DNA of 64,000 bases from assembly GCF_000938255.1 (NCBI RefSeq), contig NZ_JYMR01000001.1:183566-247565 (forward strand), written 5' to 3'. Source of the DNA: Bradyrhizobium sp. LTSP849. GTDB lineage: Bacteria; Pseudomonadota; Alphaproteobacteria; Rhizobiales; Xanthobacteraceae. Positions 43,657 to 53,278 of the stretch are shown in pieces. Numbering within the stretch: the first letter of the stretch is position 1; every line of letters begins with the position of its first letter. The translations under genes were made by a program, and so were the position numbers. Below the pieces are notes generated by a model, which was not told where the DNA came from, did not search any database, and worked only from the letters and a program-made list of their open reading frames with translations.

Positions 43657-44108
43657 CAGACCGCTCCCTCGCGTCGCTCGATCAGGATCGGCGAGGTCAT
43701 CTCGCACAGCGCGTCGCCCTTGGCGTTGCGCACGGTGCATTTGAACTTGACGATGCCGAGGCTTGGCCTGCTCTTCGAGGTGCGGGCTTCCACGACGTCG
43801 ACGTCGAGCGTGAGGTCGTCGCCGGGCCGCAAGGGAGACAGCCAGCGCACTTCATCGACGCCGGGCGAGCCGAGCGATGCGGCGCGAGTGATGAAGCCGT
43901 CGGCCATCATCCGCATCATCAGCGAACAGAGGTGCCAGCCCGAGCCGGACAGGCCGCGCAGCATGCTCTTGCTGGCAGCCTCCTCGTCGAGGTGCATCGG
44001 TTGCGGATCGAACTCGGCCGCAAAGGCCAGGATCTCGTCGCGGGTGACATGGCGCGGGCCGAACGTGCCGAACCGGCCGGGTGGGAAATCTTCGAAGGTC
44101 AGGGTCAT
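43656..44108 (-). CDS. MaoC-like (R)-specific enoyl-CoA hydratase, first of a pair
   Basis: A 150-aa paralog of the next gene. AAEFDPQPMHLDEEAASKSM + LRGLSGSGWHLCSLMMRMMA matches the hydratase motif with D and H in the same places; the first 20 residues and GDDLTLDVDVVEARTSKSRP (strand into the hot-dog helix) fit the fold. Two coupled hydratase genes of this size usually form one enzyme with two different subunits. Nothing else in this neighbourhood belongs to the pathway. Confidence 0.9.
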   Translation of the reverse strand: MTLTFEDFPPGRFGTFGPRHVTRDEILAFAAEFDPQPMHLDEEAASKSMLRGLSGSGWHLCSLMMRMMADGFITRAASLGSPGVDEVRWLSPLRPGDDLTLDVDVVEARTSKSRPSLGIVKFKCTVRNAKGDALCEMTSPILIERREGAV

Positions 44109-44267
44109 CTTTGGATTGGCTTCCGGGAATGACAGATTGTGGCCGCACTTTGCGGCAATCTCAACCCGCCGGCCCGCATGGCTCGTGCTACATTCGGCGA
44201 GTCGGGCCAGACCAGCCTCCTCATCGGATTGACGCGGCCGGCGGCGCGATTTGCCCGGGGGAGAGAG

Positions 44268-44564
44268 ATGTTTTCATTCAGCGATCTGTTTCAATGGGAC
44301 CGCTTCATCACGCCGACGATCATCAAGACCTTCTACTGGCTGGTGATCGGCGTGATCTGCCTGTTTGGACTCTCCGGAATCTTTGCAGGTCTCACGGCGA
44401 TGGCGATCAGCCCGTTCGCCGGCTTCCTGGTGGTGCTGGAATCGATCGCGGGCGTCGTCGTCGGTGTCGTGTTCTCGCGCATCGCCGCGGAGCTGATCCT
44501 GATCGTGTTCCGCATCAACGAGCATCTCGGCGCGATCAGGGATCAGGGCGGCGGGGTGCGGTGA
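44268..44564 (+). CDS. DUF4282 small membrane protein
   Basis: A 98-aa protein: MFSFSDLFQWDRFITPTIIK (the 'F...F.-W.RFITP' DUF4282 opening), then helices FYWLVIGVICLFGLSGIFAG and SPFAGFLVVLESIAGVVVGV and a final amphipathic stretch RIAAELILIVFRINEHLGAI. GAGAGAG ribosome site at the ATG 44268. Family function unknown; probable membrane-associated adaptor. Convergent with ychF, 19 nt. Confidence 0.85.
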   Translation: MFSFSDLFQWDRFITPTIIKTFYWLVIGVICLFGLSGIFAGLTAMAISPFAGFLVVLESIAGVVVGVVFSRIAAELILIVFRINEHLGAIRDQGGGVR

Positions 44565-44582
44565 GGCACCCTTCTCCGCGCC

Positions 44583-45680
44583 TTACGTATTGAACCGGAA
44601 ATGCATCACGTCGCCGTCGGCGACGACGTATTCCTTGCCTTCGAGCCGCAGCTTGCCGGCATCGCGGGCGCCGGCTTCGCCGTTGAGCGCGACGTAATCG
44701 TCATAGGCAATGGTCTCGGCGCGGATAAAGCCCTTCTCGAAATCGGTGTGGATCACGCCGGCCGCACCCGGCGCCTTGGTGCCGCGATGGATGGTCCAGG
44801 CGCGGGCCTCCTTCGGCCCCACCGTGAAATAGGTGATGAGCTGGAGCAGGGTGTAGCCGGCGCGGATCAGGCGATCGAGACCGGCCTCCTCCAGGCCCAG
44901 CGTCTCCAGGAAATCAGTGCGCTCGTCACGCGAGATCGTCGCGATCTCGGATTCGATTTTTGCCGAGATGACAACGGCAATTGCGCCCTCTTTCGCCGCC
45001 TGCTCCTCGACCGCCTTGGAAAAACCGTTGCCGGTCGCGGCCGAGCCTTCCTCGACGTTGCAGACGTAGAGCACGGGCTTCGACGAGAGCAGGCCGAGCA
45101 TCGAGAAGGCGCGCTCTTCCTCGGCCTTGCGCTCGACGAGGCGCGCGGGCTTGCCCTCGCGGAGCAGCACCAGCGTGCGGTTGACGAGGTCGAGCTGCTC
45201 CTTGGCGTCCTTGTCGTTGCCCTTGGCTTTCTTGGACAGATTGTCGACGCGCTTCTCGAGGCTGTCGAGGTCGGCGAGCATCAGCTCGGTCTCGATGGTC
45301 TCGATGTCGGCGAGCGGGGCGATCTTGCCCTCGACATGGGTGATGTCGGAATCTTCAAAGCAGCGCACGACATGCGCGATGGCATCGACCTCGCGGATGT
45401 TGGCCAGAAACTGGTTGCCGAGGCCTTCACCCTTGGAGGCACCGCGCACCAGGCCTGCGATGTCGACGAAGGTCAGCCGGGTCGGGATGATCTGCGCCGA
45501 TTTGGCGATGGCCGAGAGCTTGTCGAGCCGCGGATCGGGCACGGCGACCTCGCCGACATTCGGCTCGATGGTGCAGAACGGATAGTTCGCCGCCTGCGCC
45601 GCGGCCGTCTCTGTCAGCGCGTTGAACAAGGTCGACTTGCCGACATTGGGCAACCCGACAATCCCGCATTTGAATCCCAC
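44583..45680 (-). CDS. ychF: Ribosome-associated GTPase/ATPase YchF (OLA1 homolog)
   Basis: A 365-aa P-loop protein of the Obg superfamily: [20 protein letters not shown] (G1), [20 protein letters not shown] (G3 and switch II), NVEEG in place of NKxD (the YchF change that gives ATP preference), and a C-terminal TGS domain with [20 protein letters not shown]. The start is GTG at 45680 (VGFKCGIVG), preceded by AAGGAA; no ATG exists nearby. It is the second gene after pth, a conserved alphaproteobacterial order. Role in stress and translation. Confidence 0.95.
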   Translation of the reverse strand: MGFKCGIVGLPNVGKSTLFNALTETAAAQAANYPFCTIEPNVGEVAVPDPRLDKLSAIAKSAQIIPTRLTFVDIAGLVRGASKGEGLGNQFLANIREVDAIAHVVRCFEDSDITHVEGKIAPLADIETIETELMLADLDSLEKRVDNLSKKAKGNDKDAKEQLDLVNRTLVLLREGKPARLVERKAEEERAFSMLGLLSSKPVLYVCNVEEGSAATGNGFSKAVEEQAAKEGAIAVVISAKIESEIATISRDERTDFLETLGLEEAGLDRLIRAGYTLLQLITYFTVGPKEARAWTIHRGTKAPGAAGVIHTDFEKGFIRAETIAYDDYVALNGEAGARDAGKLRLEGKEYVVADGDVMHFRFNT

Positions 45681-45685
45681 CAGCG

Positions 45686-46291
45686 TTATTCCTTGCCGTT
45701 GTCGTCCTTGGTCAAAAATCCCTTCGCCTGCATCGCGAGATGCACCCTGTTGGCGAAGGTCGCGTCCGTGCCCTTGGCGATCAGTGCCGCGTGCTCGGCC
45801 ACCGCGTCGCAAAGCGTCGCCACCCAGTCGTTGTCGGCCTTGGCAAAGTCCGACAGCACATGGCCGTGCACCATCTCCTTGACGCCGGGATGACCGATGC
45901 CGAGCCGCACCCGGCGGTAGTCGTTGCCGATATGGGCGGAGATCGAGCGCAGGCCGTTATGCCCGGCGATGCCGCCGCCGATCTTCACCCGCACCTTGCC
46001 CGGCGGCAATTCGAGCTCATCGTGGAACACGGTGACGTCGCCCGGCGCGATCTTGAAGAAGCTCGCCGCCTCCTGAACGCTGCGGCCGGAGTCGTTCATG
46101 TAGGTCGTCGGCTTGAGCAGGATGACGCGCTCAGGCCCGAGCGCACCTTCCGAGGTCTCGCCCTGAAAACGACGGCGCCATGGTGCGAAACCATGACGCC
46201 GCGCGATCTCGTCGACGGCCATGAAGCCGATATTATGCCGGTTACGTGCGTATTTCGCGCCGGGATTGCCGAGCCCAACAAAGAGTCGCAT
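45686..46291 (-). CDS. pth: Peptidyl-tRNA hydrolase
   Basis: A 201-aa enzyme recycling peptidyl-tRNAs. N-terminal [20 protein letters not shown] then [15 protein letters not shown] contains the catalytic His20; further blocks are [20 protein letters not shown] (with the substrate-clamping Asn) and [40 protein letters not shown]. Length is as expected. It lies between rplY (58 nt) and ychF (5 nt), the usual rplY-pth-ychF operon, on the minus strand. Confidence 0.97.
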   Translation of the reverse strand: MRLFVGLGNPGAKYARNRHNIGFMAVDEIARRHGFAPWRRRFQGETSEGALGPERVILLKPTTYMNDSGRSVQEAASFFKIAPGDVTVFHDELELPPGKVRVKIGGGIAGHNGLRSISAHIGNDYRRVRLGIGHPGVKEMVHGHVLSDFAKADNDWVATLCDAVAEHAALIAKGTDATFANRVHLAMQAKGFLTKDDNGKE

Positions 46292-46349
46292 GACGCGGTG
46301 CGCCCCTCGCTCGGCGCGCAGTCAGGGACCGCGCGCCGGCTTTGAGAGA

Positions 46350-47090
46350 TTACTTCTTCTTGTCGCCGCCGGCCGGAGCCTTGGCAGCAGGAGCCTTGGC
46401 AGCCGCTGCCGGAGCAGCAGCACCCGCAGCCGGAGCCGCAGCGCCAGCCGCCGGAGCGGCCGCACCAGCCACCGGAGCCGCGCCACCAGCAGCAGCCGCA
46501 GCCGCCGCCTTCAGCTCTTCAGCGTAACCGGACGGCGGTACGATGGTGACGAGGGTCGCGTCCTCGCGGGTCAGCGCCTTGACGCCGGCCGGCAGCTTGA
46601 TGTCGGCCAGATGCAGGGAGTGACCGATTTCGAGCGAGCCGACATCGGCCTCGATGTACTGCGGGATGCTCTCGACGCCGCATTCGAGCTCGATTGCATG
46701 CGCGACGATGTTGACGGCGCCGCCGCGCTTCACACCCGGGGAGCCTTCCGCCTTCACCACGTGCAGAGGCACGCTGATGCGGATGGTGGCGCCTTCGCCG
46801 AGGCGCATGAAGTCGACGTGGATCGGGAAGTCCTTGACCGGATCGAGGTGGAAGTCGCGCGGAATCACGCGGTGCTTCTTGCCGTCGAGGTCGATGTCGA
46901 CCAGCGTGGTCAGGAACCGGCCGGCGAGGATGCGCTGGCGCAGTTCGCGATCATCGACCGAGATCGTGAGCGGGGGTTGCTTGTTGCCATAGATCACTCC
47001 GGGCACTTTCCCGGCGCGACGCTCAGCCCGGGCGGCCCCCTTGCCGCTCTTCGGACGTGCGGTCGCCTTCAATTCCTTGACGGTCGCCAT
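46350..47090 (-). CDS. rplY: 50S ribosomal protein L25 (CTC/TL5 family) with Ala-Pro tail
   Basis: A 246-aa L25/CTC protein binding 5S rRNA. The 5S-binding N-terminal domain reads MATVKELKATARPKSGKGAA then ERRAGKVPGVIYGNKQPPLT and SVDDRELRQRIL; the CTC domain follows with PIHVDFMRLGEGATIRISVP. From about residue 190 to 246 the sequence is made of Ala-Pro-Gly repeats (GAAAPAA repeated) ending GGDKKK. The start at 47090 is chosen since the frame to 47114 only adds MQKQGLNV. Ahead of pth in the same operon. Confidence 0.95.
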   Translation of the reverse strand: MATVKELKATARPKSGKGAARAERRAGKVPGVIYGNKQPPLTISVDDRELRQRILAGRFLTTLVDIDLDGKKHRVIPRDFHLDPVKDFPIHVDFMRLGEGATIRISVPLHVVKAEGSPGVKRGGAVNIVAHAIELECGVESIPQYIEADVGSLEIGHSLHLADIKLPAGVKALTREDATLVTIVPPSGYAEELKAAAAAAAGGAAPVAGAAAPAAGAAAPAAGAAAPAAAAKAPAAKAPAGGDKKK

Positions 47091-47248
47091 AACGTTAAGT
47101 CCTTGTTTTTGCAAAAGTTAATGGGCCGCAACGCGGCCCATGGTGCACGCCGCAGCAAGCCTCCAGGGGTGCGGGGGCTGCGGACGTGGCGGGCTTTTAG
47201 CCGGAAGACGCGGAAATGACAAGGAGAATGGGCTACCGGGTGGGAACT

Positions 47249-47330
47249 GTAGCCCGGATGGAGCGCAGCGAAATCGGGGTGGTTCCGCGGGCGCAGCTCC
47301 CCGGATTGCGCTGCGCTCCATCCGGGCTAC
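47249..47330. repeat. Intergenic palindrome, 'GTAGCCCGGATGGAGCGCAGC' family, copy 2
   Basis: GTAGCCCGGATGGAGCGCAG + CGAAATC on the left, GATTGCGCTGCGCTCCATCC + GGGCTAC on the right, with a C/G-rich loop. Same element as 2966-3053. It lies between rplY (start) and the UbiK-like gene's stop, 8 nt from the latter, where it could be its transcript end. Confidence 0.85.
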
Positions 47331-47337
47331 GGGGCCA

Positions 47338-47592
47338 TCATGCCCCGCCGAGCTTGGCCTCCAGCGCCGCGATCCGTGCCTTCAGCGCCTCGTTCTCCTC
47401 ACGCGCCAGGCGGGCCATATCCTTGACCACCTCGAACTCCTCGCGCTTGACCAGATCCATGTCGCGGAGGAATTTTTCGGCCTGGTTGCGCAGCACCGTG
47501 TCGAACTCGCGCTTGGCGCCCTGTGCGGCACCGGCGGCGTCGTTCATCAGGCGGCCGATCTCGTCGAAAAACCGGTTGGTGGTCTGGGTCAT
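47338..47592 (-). CDS. Accessory factor UbiK / BMFP family protein
   Basis: An 84-aa protein: MTQTTNRFFDEIGRLMNDAA then GAAQGAKREFDTVLRNQAEK and a coiled coil LAREENEALKARIAALEAKL. The amphipathic N terminus and trimeric coiled coil (BMFP) are as in UbiK, which assists ubiquinone biosynthesis in proteobacteria and binds membranes. It is a single gene opposite to the dienelactone hydrolase gene. Confidence 0.85.
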   Translation of the reverse strand: MTQTTNRFFDEIGRLMNDAAGAAQGAKREFDTVLRNQAEKFLRDMDLVKREEFEVVKDMARLAREENEALKARIAALEAKLGGA

Positions 47593-47764
47593 TTCGGTCT
47601 CCTTGGCGTCCCCGATAAACTTTGCGCGAACTGCTCAAAGCACAATGGCAATCCAGACGAGACGGTTCAAGGGCTGACCCGAGCTATCCTTGTCATGCCC
47701 CGGTTTCCTTGCAATCGTATTCACCGTCCCTGCATAACAAGAATCACAAGGCGGAACGCAAGAC

Positions 47765-48496
47765 ATGATCGAGCAGCAGATCGCAATTCCCACCAAGGAC
47801 GGTCACACCGCGACCTTCATCGCTCATCCCGAGCGCGGCGGCCCCTTCCCGGTCATTCTCTTCTACATGGATGCGCCGGCGATCCGCGAGGAGCTGCGCG
47901 ACATGGCGCGCCGGCTTGCGACATCGGGCTATTACGTGATGCTGCCGAACCTCTATTACCGCTCCGGCGTGATGGAGCTCGGCGCGCTGCCGGCCGATCC
48001 GAACGCGCCGGAGCGCAAGCGCATGTTCGCGCTGATGGGCTCGCTCACGATTCCCATGATCATGGACGACACCAGGGCACTGCTGACCTATGCCGAGGGC
48101 CAAGCCGCTGCGAACACGAAGATCGTCGGCACCGTCGGCTACTGCATGAGCGGCCGCTACGCCGTCAACGCCGCCACGCATTTTTCCGATCGCGTCAAAG
48201 CCGCCGCCTCGATCTACGGAACGCAGCTTGCCACCGATCAGGATGACAGCCCACATCTCGCCGCCGGCAAGACCAAGGCCGAGCTGTATTTCGGCTGCGC
48301 CGAGACCGATATCTATGCGCCCACGGAGATCATCGAGAAGGTCAAGCAGGGCATGAGCGGCGCCAAAGCCGAGGTCGAGATCTATCCCGGCACCCATCAC
48401 GGCTTCGCCTTCCCCAAGCGTCCAGTCTATGACCGCGACGCGGCCGAGCGGCATTGGGAGCGGCTGCTCGCGCTCTACCGCCGCAACCTCGTCTAG
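47765..48496 (+). CDS. Dienelactone hydrolase family protein
   Basis: A 243-aa alpha/beta hydrolase. Starts MIEQQIAIPTKDGHTATFIA; the oxyanion region is VILFYMDAPAIREELRDMAR; the nucleophile elbow reads VGYCMSGRYAVNAATHFSDR, i.e. Cys in G-x-C-x-S-G, the mark of the dienelactone hydrolase group; the catalytic Asp is in CAETDIYAPTE and His in YPGTHHGFAFPKRPVYDRDA. Likely hydrolyses cyclic esters or carboxylactones in aromatic degradation or detoxification. 6 nt ahead of lgt, so possibly cotranscribed. Confidence 0.93.
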   Translation: MIEQQIAIPTKDGHTATFIAHPERGGPFPVILFYMDAPAIREELRDMARRLATSGYYVMLPNLYYRSGVMELGALPADPNAPERKRMFALMGSLTIPMIMDDTRALLTYAEGQAAANTKIVGTVGYCMSGRYAVNAATHFSDRVKAAASIYGTQLATDQDDSPHLAAGKTKAELYFGCAETDIYAPTEIIEKVKQGMSGAKAEVEIYPGTHHGFAFPKRPVYDRDAAERHWERLLALYRRNLV

Positions 48497-48502
48497 CGTG
48501 CG

Positions 48503-49348
48503 ATGCCCTTTCTGCTGATCGACTTTCCGTCCTTCAATCCGATCGCGGTCGCGATCGGACCGTTCGCGATTCGCTGGTATGCGCTCGCCTATATCGGCGG
48601 CATCGTGCTCGGCTGGCTCTATGCGCGCTCGCTGTTGAAGAACGAGCGGCTGTGGGGCGGGCCCGCGCCGATCTCGCTGCTCCAGATCGACGATTTCATC
48701 CTCTGGGTCACGCTCGGCATCATCCTGGGCGGTCGCACCGGCTACGTGCTGTTCTACAATCTGCCGTTCTTCATCGAGCATCCCACGGCGATCTTCCGGC
48801 TGTGGGAGGGCGGCATGTCGTTCCATGGTGGCTTTCTCGGATGCGTCGTTGCGGTGATGTGGTTTGCCTACCGCAACCGCATCTCGATCCTGTCGCTCGG
48901 TGACATCACCACTGCGGTCGGTCCGATCGGGCTGTTCCTCGGGCGGATCGCCAACTTCATCAACGGCGAATTGTGGGGCCGCGCCACCGATGCGAGCGTG
49001 CCCTGGGCGATGATCTTCCCCCATGACCCGACACACCTGCCCCGCCATCCGAGCCAACTCTATGAAGCCGGCATGGAGGGCATCCTGCTGTTCACCGTGC
49101 TCGCGATCATGATCCGCTTCGGTGCCCTGAAACGGCCGGGCATGATCCTCGGTGCCTTCATCCTGATCTATGGCCTGACCCGGATCGCCGGCGAGCATTT
49201 CCGCGAACCAGACGAGCAGCTCGGCTTCCTCTGGGGCGGATTAACCATGGGCATGCTGTTGTCCATCCCGATGCTTATTGTCGGCGGTATACTTATTGTA
49301 TGGGCTATCAAGCGCGGTGCGCCGAAGCCCATCGAGGCCATTCGTTAA
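48503..49348 (+). CDS. lgt: Prolipoprotein diacylglyceryl transferase
   Basis: A 281-aa inner-membrane enzyme that moves diacylglycerol from phosphatidylglycerol to the lipobox Cys of prolipoproteins. About seven membrane helices; the Lgt signature [20 protein letters not shown] is present, with the catalytic region [20 protein letters not shown] and [20 protein letters not shown]. Length matches the family. Located after the hydrolase and before the MidA-like gene, forming a DLH-lgt-MidA-pgeF run. Confidence 0.96.
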   Translation: MPFLLIDFPSFNPIAVAIGPFAIRWYALAYIGGIVLGWLYARSLLKNERLWGGPAPISLLQIDDFILWVTLGIILGGRTGYVLFYNLPFFIEHPTAIFRLWEGGMSFHGGFLGCVVAVMWFAYRNRISILSLGDITTAVGPIGLFLGRIANFINGELWGRATDASVPWAMIFPHDPTHLPRHPSQLYEAGMEGILLFTVLAIMIRFGALKRPGMILGAFILIYGLTRIAGEHFREPDEQLGFLWGGLTMGMLLSIPMLIVGGILIVWAIKRGAPKPIEAIR

Positions 49349-49369
49349 TTCATTTCGAGAAAGCAGTCC

Positions 49370-50488
49370 GTGACCGACTCGCCGCTGTTGAACGAGATCA
49401 AGGCGCTGATCAAATCCTCGGGCCCCATGCCGGTCTGGCGGTACATGGAACTGTGCCTGATGCATCCGCGCTATGGCTATTATGTCTCGCGCGATCCGCT
49501 CGGGCGCGAGGGCGACTTCACCACCGCGCCCGAGGTCAGCCAGATGTTCGGTGAGCTGCTCGGCCTGTGGACCGCGTCGGTGTGGAAGCAGATGGGCTCG
49601 CCACAATTCCTGCGGCTGATCGAGCTCGGCCCGGGCCGCGGCACCATGATGGCGGACGCGCTGCGCGCTTTGCGCGTGCTGCCGCCGCTCTACCAGGCGC
49701 TTCATATCCACCTGGTCGAGGTCAACCCTATCCTGCGCGACCGGCAGAGCGCGACGCTGTCGGGCGTGCGCAACATCGCCTGGCACGACAGCATCGACGA
49801 CGTGCCCGAAGGTCCAAGCATCATCCTCGCCAACGAATATTTCGACGTGCTGCCGATCCACCAGATGGTGAAACGCGAGAACGGCTGGCACGAACGCGTG
49901 ATCGAAATCGATCCCAACGGCAAGCTTCAGTTCGGCGCGGCCTCCGAACCGACGCCGCGCTTCGACGTGCTGCTGCCGCCTTTGGTGCGCGCGGCGCCCG
50001 TCGGCGCCGTGTTCGAATGGCGGCCCGATTCCGAGATCATGAAGCTCGCAACGCGCGTGCGCGACCAGGACGGCGCGGCGCTGATCATCGATTACGGCCA
50101 TCTGCGCAGCGATGCCGGCGACACCTTCCAGGCGATCGCGCGCCACACCTTCACCGATCCCCTGAAGGCGCCGGGCCAGGCCGACGTCACTGCCCATGTC
50201 GACTTCCAGGCGCTGGCGCGGGCGGCGGAGGACGTCGGCGCCCTCGTGCACGGGCCGGTGACGCAAGGCGATTTCCTCAAGCGCGTCGGCATCGACACCC
50301 GCGCGGCCGCGCTGATGCAGAAGGCGGCGCCGGACGTCGCCACCGACATTTCCGTGGCGCTGAAGCGCCTGACCGATACGGGGCGCAGCGGCATGGGCTC
50401 GATGTTCAAGGTGCTCGGCATCTCCGAGCCACGGCTGACCGGCCTCGCGGGCCTCAGCGATCTCGAACAGGCTAGAGGCGCGTCATGA
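49370..50488 (+). CDS. SAM-dependent methyltransferase, MidA/NDUFAF7 family
   Basis: A 372-aa class I methyltransferase (DUF185). Start is GTG (49370). Features: MELCLMHPRYGYYVSRDPLG (the family's PxxGYY), REGDFTTAPEVSQMFGELLG, LIELGPGRGTMMADALRALR (SAM-binding glycine loop), SIILANEYFDVLPIHQMVKR and LIIDYGHLRSDAGDTFQAIA. In eukaryotes NDUFAF7 methylates an Arg of complex I; by analogy this protein may act on bacterial complex I. Overlaps pgeF by 4 nt (ATGA). Confidence 0.93.
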   Translation: MTDSPLLNEIKALIKSSGPMPVWRYMELCLMHPRYGYYVSRDPLGREGDFTTAPEVSQMFGELLGLWTASVWKQMGSPQFLRLIELGPGRGTMMADALRALRVLPPLYQALHIHLVEVNPILRDRQSATLSGVRNIAWHDSIDDVPEGPSIILANEYFDVLPIHQMVKRENGWHERVIEIDPNGKLQFGAASEPTPRFDVLLPPLVRAAPVGAVFEWRPDSEIMKLATRVRDQDGAALIIDYGHLRSDAGDTFQAIARHTFTDPLKAPGQADVTAHVDFQALARAAEDVGALVHGPVTQGDFLKRVGIDTRAAALMQKAAPDVATDISVALKRLTDTGRSGMGSMFKVLGISEPRLTGLAGLSDLEQARGAS

Positions 50489-51252
50489 CGCTTGCTTCGT
50501 CGCTGCTCTCAGCAGTGCCCGGTTTGCGCCATTCCTTCTTCACCCGTGAAGGCGGTGTCTCTAGCGGCATCTATGCTGCGCTCAATGGCGGGCTCGGCTC
50601 CAATGACGATCCGGCCCATGTCGCGGAAAACCGCCGCCGCATGGCCGAGCATGTCGGTGTCGCACCGGAGCGCTTCCTCAGCCTGCACCAGATCCATTCG
50701 CCCGACGTCCTCGTCGCAGAGGCTCCATGGCCGAGCGGGCCGCGGCCGAAGGGCGATGCGCTGGTCACCAAAACGCCGGGCATCGCGCTCGGCGTCTCCA
50801 CCGCCGATTGCGGTCCGGTGCTGTTCGTCGACCCCAATGCGCGCGTGATCGGCGGCGCCCATGCCGGCTGGAAGGGCGCGCTGACCGGCGTGCTGGAATC
50901 CACAATTCTCGCAATGGAGAAACTCGGCGCTACACGCAGTGGCATCATCGCTGCGATCGGCCCCTTGATCCGCCAGGCCAGCTATGAGGTCGGCAACGAG
51001 TTCGTCGCGCGCTTCATCGAGGCGGATGCGGAGAACGCCATGTTCTTCATCCCGTCGGTCCGCGAAGGCCACGCCATGTTCGACCTTGCCGGCTTCATCC
51101 GCAAACGGCTGGAGGCCGCCGGCATCCTGATGATCGACGATCTCGGTCTGGACACCTATGCCGACGATCGCTTCTTCAGCTATCGACGCTCGGTGCATCG
51201 CAAGGAGCCGGATTACGGCCGGCACATCCACGCGATTGCGCTGGAGGGGTGA
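50485..51252 (+). CDS. pgeF: Multicopper-oxidase-like / peptidoglycan editing factor PgeF (LACC1 family)
   Basis: A 255-aa protein with the Cys/His metal site of the YfiH/PgeF family: LSLHQIHSPDVLVAEAPWPS, VSTADCGPVLFVDPNARVIG + GAHAGWKGALTGVLESTILA. The N terminus MTLASSLLSAVPGLRHSFFT then REGGVSSGIYAALNGGLGSN is typical. Members act as polyphenol oxidases or, better supported, purine nucleoside enzymes and peptidoglycan editors. It overlaps the preceding gene, so it is translationally coupled. Confidence 0.94.
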   Translation: MTLASSLLSAVPGLRHSFFTREGGVSSGIYAALNGGLGSNDDPAHVAENRRRMAEHVGVAPERFLSLHQIHSPDVLVAEAPWPSGPRPKGDALVTKTPGIALGVSTADCGPVLFVDPNARVIGGAHAGWKGALTGVLESTILAMEKLGATRSGIIAAIGPLIRQASYEVGNEFVARFIEADAENAMFFIPSVREGHAMFDLAGFIRKRLEAAGILMIDDLGLDTYADDRFFSYRRSVHRKEPDYGRHIHAIALEG

Positions 51253-51374
51253 ACACACAGGCAACGCCGTGTCATTCCGGGGCGATGCACAAACATTGCC
51301 CCCGCAATGCCCCGGGTCTGTGTCGTCCCCGCCCTAGACGTTAATGCGTTTTAACGATATCGCTGCCCTCCATA

Positions 51375-51992
51375 ATGAGGGACGCGTCATCCATCTTGCG
51401 CCGCGCAGGTTCGCGCGTGCTGGCGGTCATGCTGCTGGCGGCTGCGACCGCGCTTGGCGGCTGCGCCGGCGGAGGTGCTGCGAGCAATTCCTACGCGATG
51501 GCGCCGGCCGCCGGCAGCGGAGCGACGGTGGCCTTCGAATCGATCGACGGGCCGCCGCCACAGGTGTTCGACCGCATGGTCGGCGTGCTCGACAGCGAAT
51601 CCAAGCTGCGTAGCCTGTTCGTCGTCTCCCGTGAGGGGACGGCTGCCTACCGCGTGCGCAGCTACCTCTCCGCCCAGGTGGTGCGTGGTAAGACCGTGAT
51701 CGCCTGGGTCTGGGACGTCTATGATTCCAACCAGCAGCGGGCGCTGCGCCTCACCGGCGAGGAACCGACTGCGGTGAAGGGCGGCCGTGATCCCTGGCAG
51801 GCCGCCGACGATCTCGTGCTGCGGCGGATCGCCCAGGCCGGATTCAGCGGACTTTCCAACATGATCAACGGAACGCCGGCGGATGCGCCGGGCTCTGTTC
51901 CGGGCCTGCGGGGACCGGCCGTGGCGAGCATGACCCCAGCGGGGCCGACACCGGACATGCGGGCCTCCGCGCTCGGCTACGCCGAGCAATAA
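51375..51992 (+). CDS. Putative lipoprotein of unknown function
   Basis: A 205-aa protein. The N terminus RVLAVMLLAAATALGGCAGG contains the lipobox LGGC, so the Cys would be lipidated (Lgt is encoded nearby, coincidentally). The mature part, from ASNSYAMAPAAGSGATVAFE to the end, is rich in Gly/Pro; the core FESIDGPPPQVFDRMVGVLD + SESKLRSLFVVSREGTAAYR is conserved-looking (recall of similar Bradyrhizobium proteins). No domain recognised. Single gene between pgeF and prs. Confidence 0.8.
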   Translation: MRDASSILRRAGSRVLAVMLLAAATALGGCAGGGAASNSYAMAPAAGSGATVAFESIDGPPPQVFDRMVGVLDSESKLRSLFVVSREGTAAYRVRSYLSAQVVRGKTVIAWVWDVYDSNQQRALRLTGEEPTAVKGGRDPWQAADDLVLRRIAQAGFSGLSNMINGTPADAPGSVPGLRGPAVASMTPAGPTPDMRASALGYAEQ

Positions 51993-52185
51993 CCCCCGCT
52001 AAACCACGGGCCCAACTACCGGCCAAACCGTTGGCCCGACTCGGGATTTCGAAGGGAAAACGTAGCATGCCGGGTTGCCAGTGCGGCCTTCGGCCTGATA
52101 TTTCCTCGCCCGTCGTAACCGTGCTTCCAGTGGGTAGTCTCTGATGTTGAACATCGTGTCCAGCAAAGCGCGGGAGGAAGCGTCC

Positions 52186-53139
<954 letters not shown>

Positions 53140-53151
53140 GTTTCTTCTTCG

Positions 53152-53180
53152 CCTCACCCCGCAAGCGGGGCGAGGGAGCT
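53152..53180. repeat. REP-type hairpin after prs
   Basis: CCTCACCCCGCAAGCGGGGC then GAGGGAGC: hairpin CCCCGC/GCGGGG with the same flanking CCTCACC / GAGGGAG tags as the larger REPs. It lies 13 nt after the prs stop and probably marks its transcript end. Confidence 0.65.
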
Positions 53181-53278
53181 CGTCCCTTAAGTCTCTCACG
53201 ACCGAGGGGCGGGTTGTTGCCGGCAGCGGCCCATGACATCATCCAGATACCGAGTCATCCCTGCCTTCTGGATACCTG

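Noticed and set aside
44601..45893. 430-codon frame on the plus strand opposite ychF and pth
   Set aside because: Antisense shadow; both genes on the minus strand have complete family motifs.
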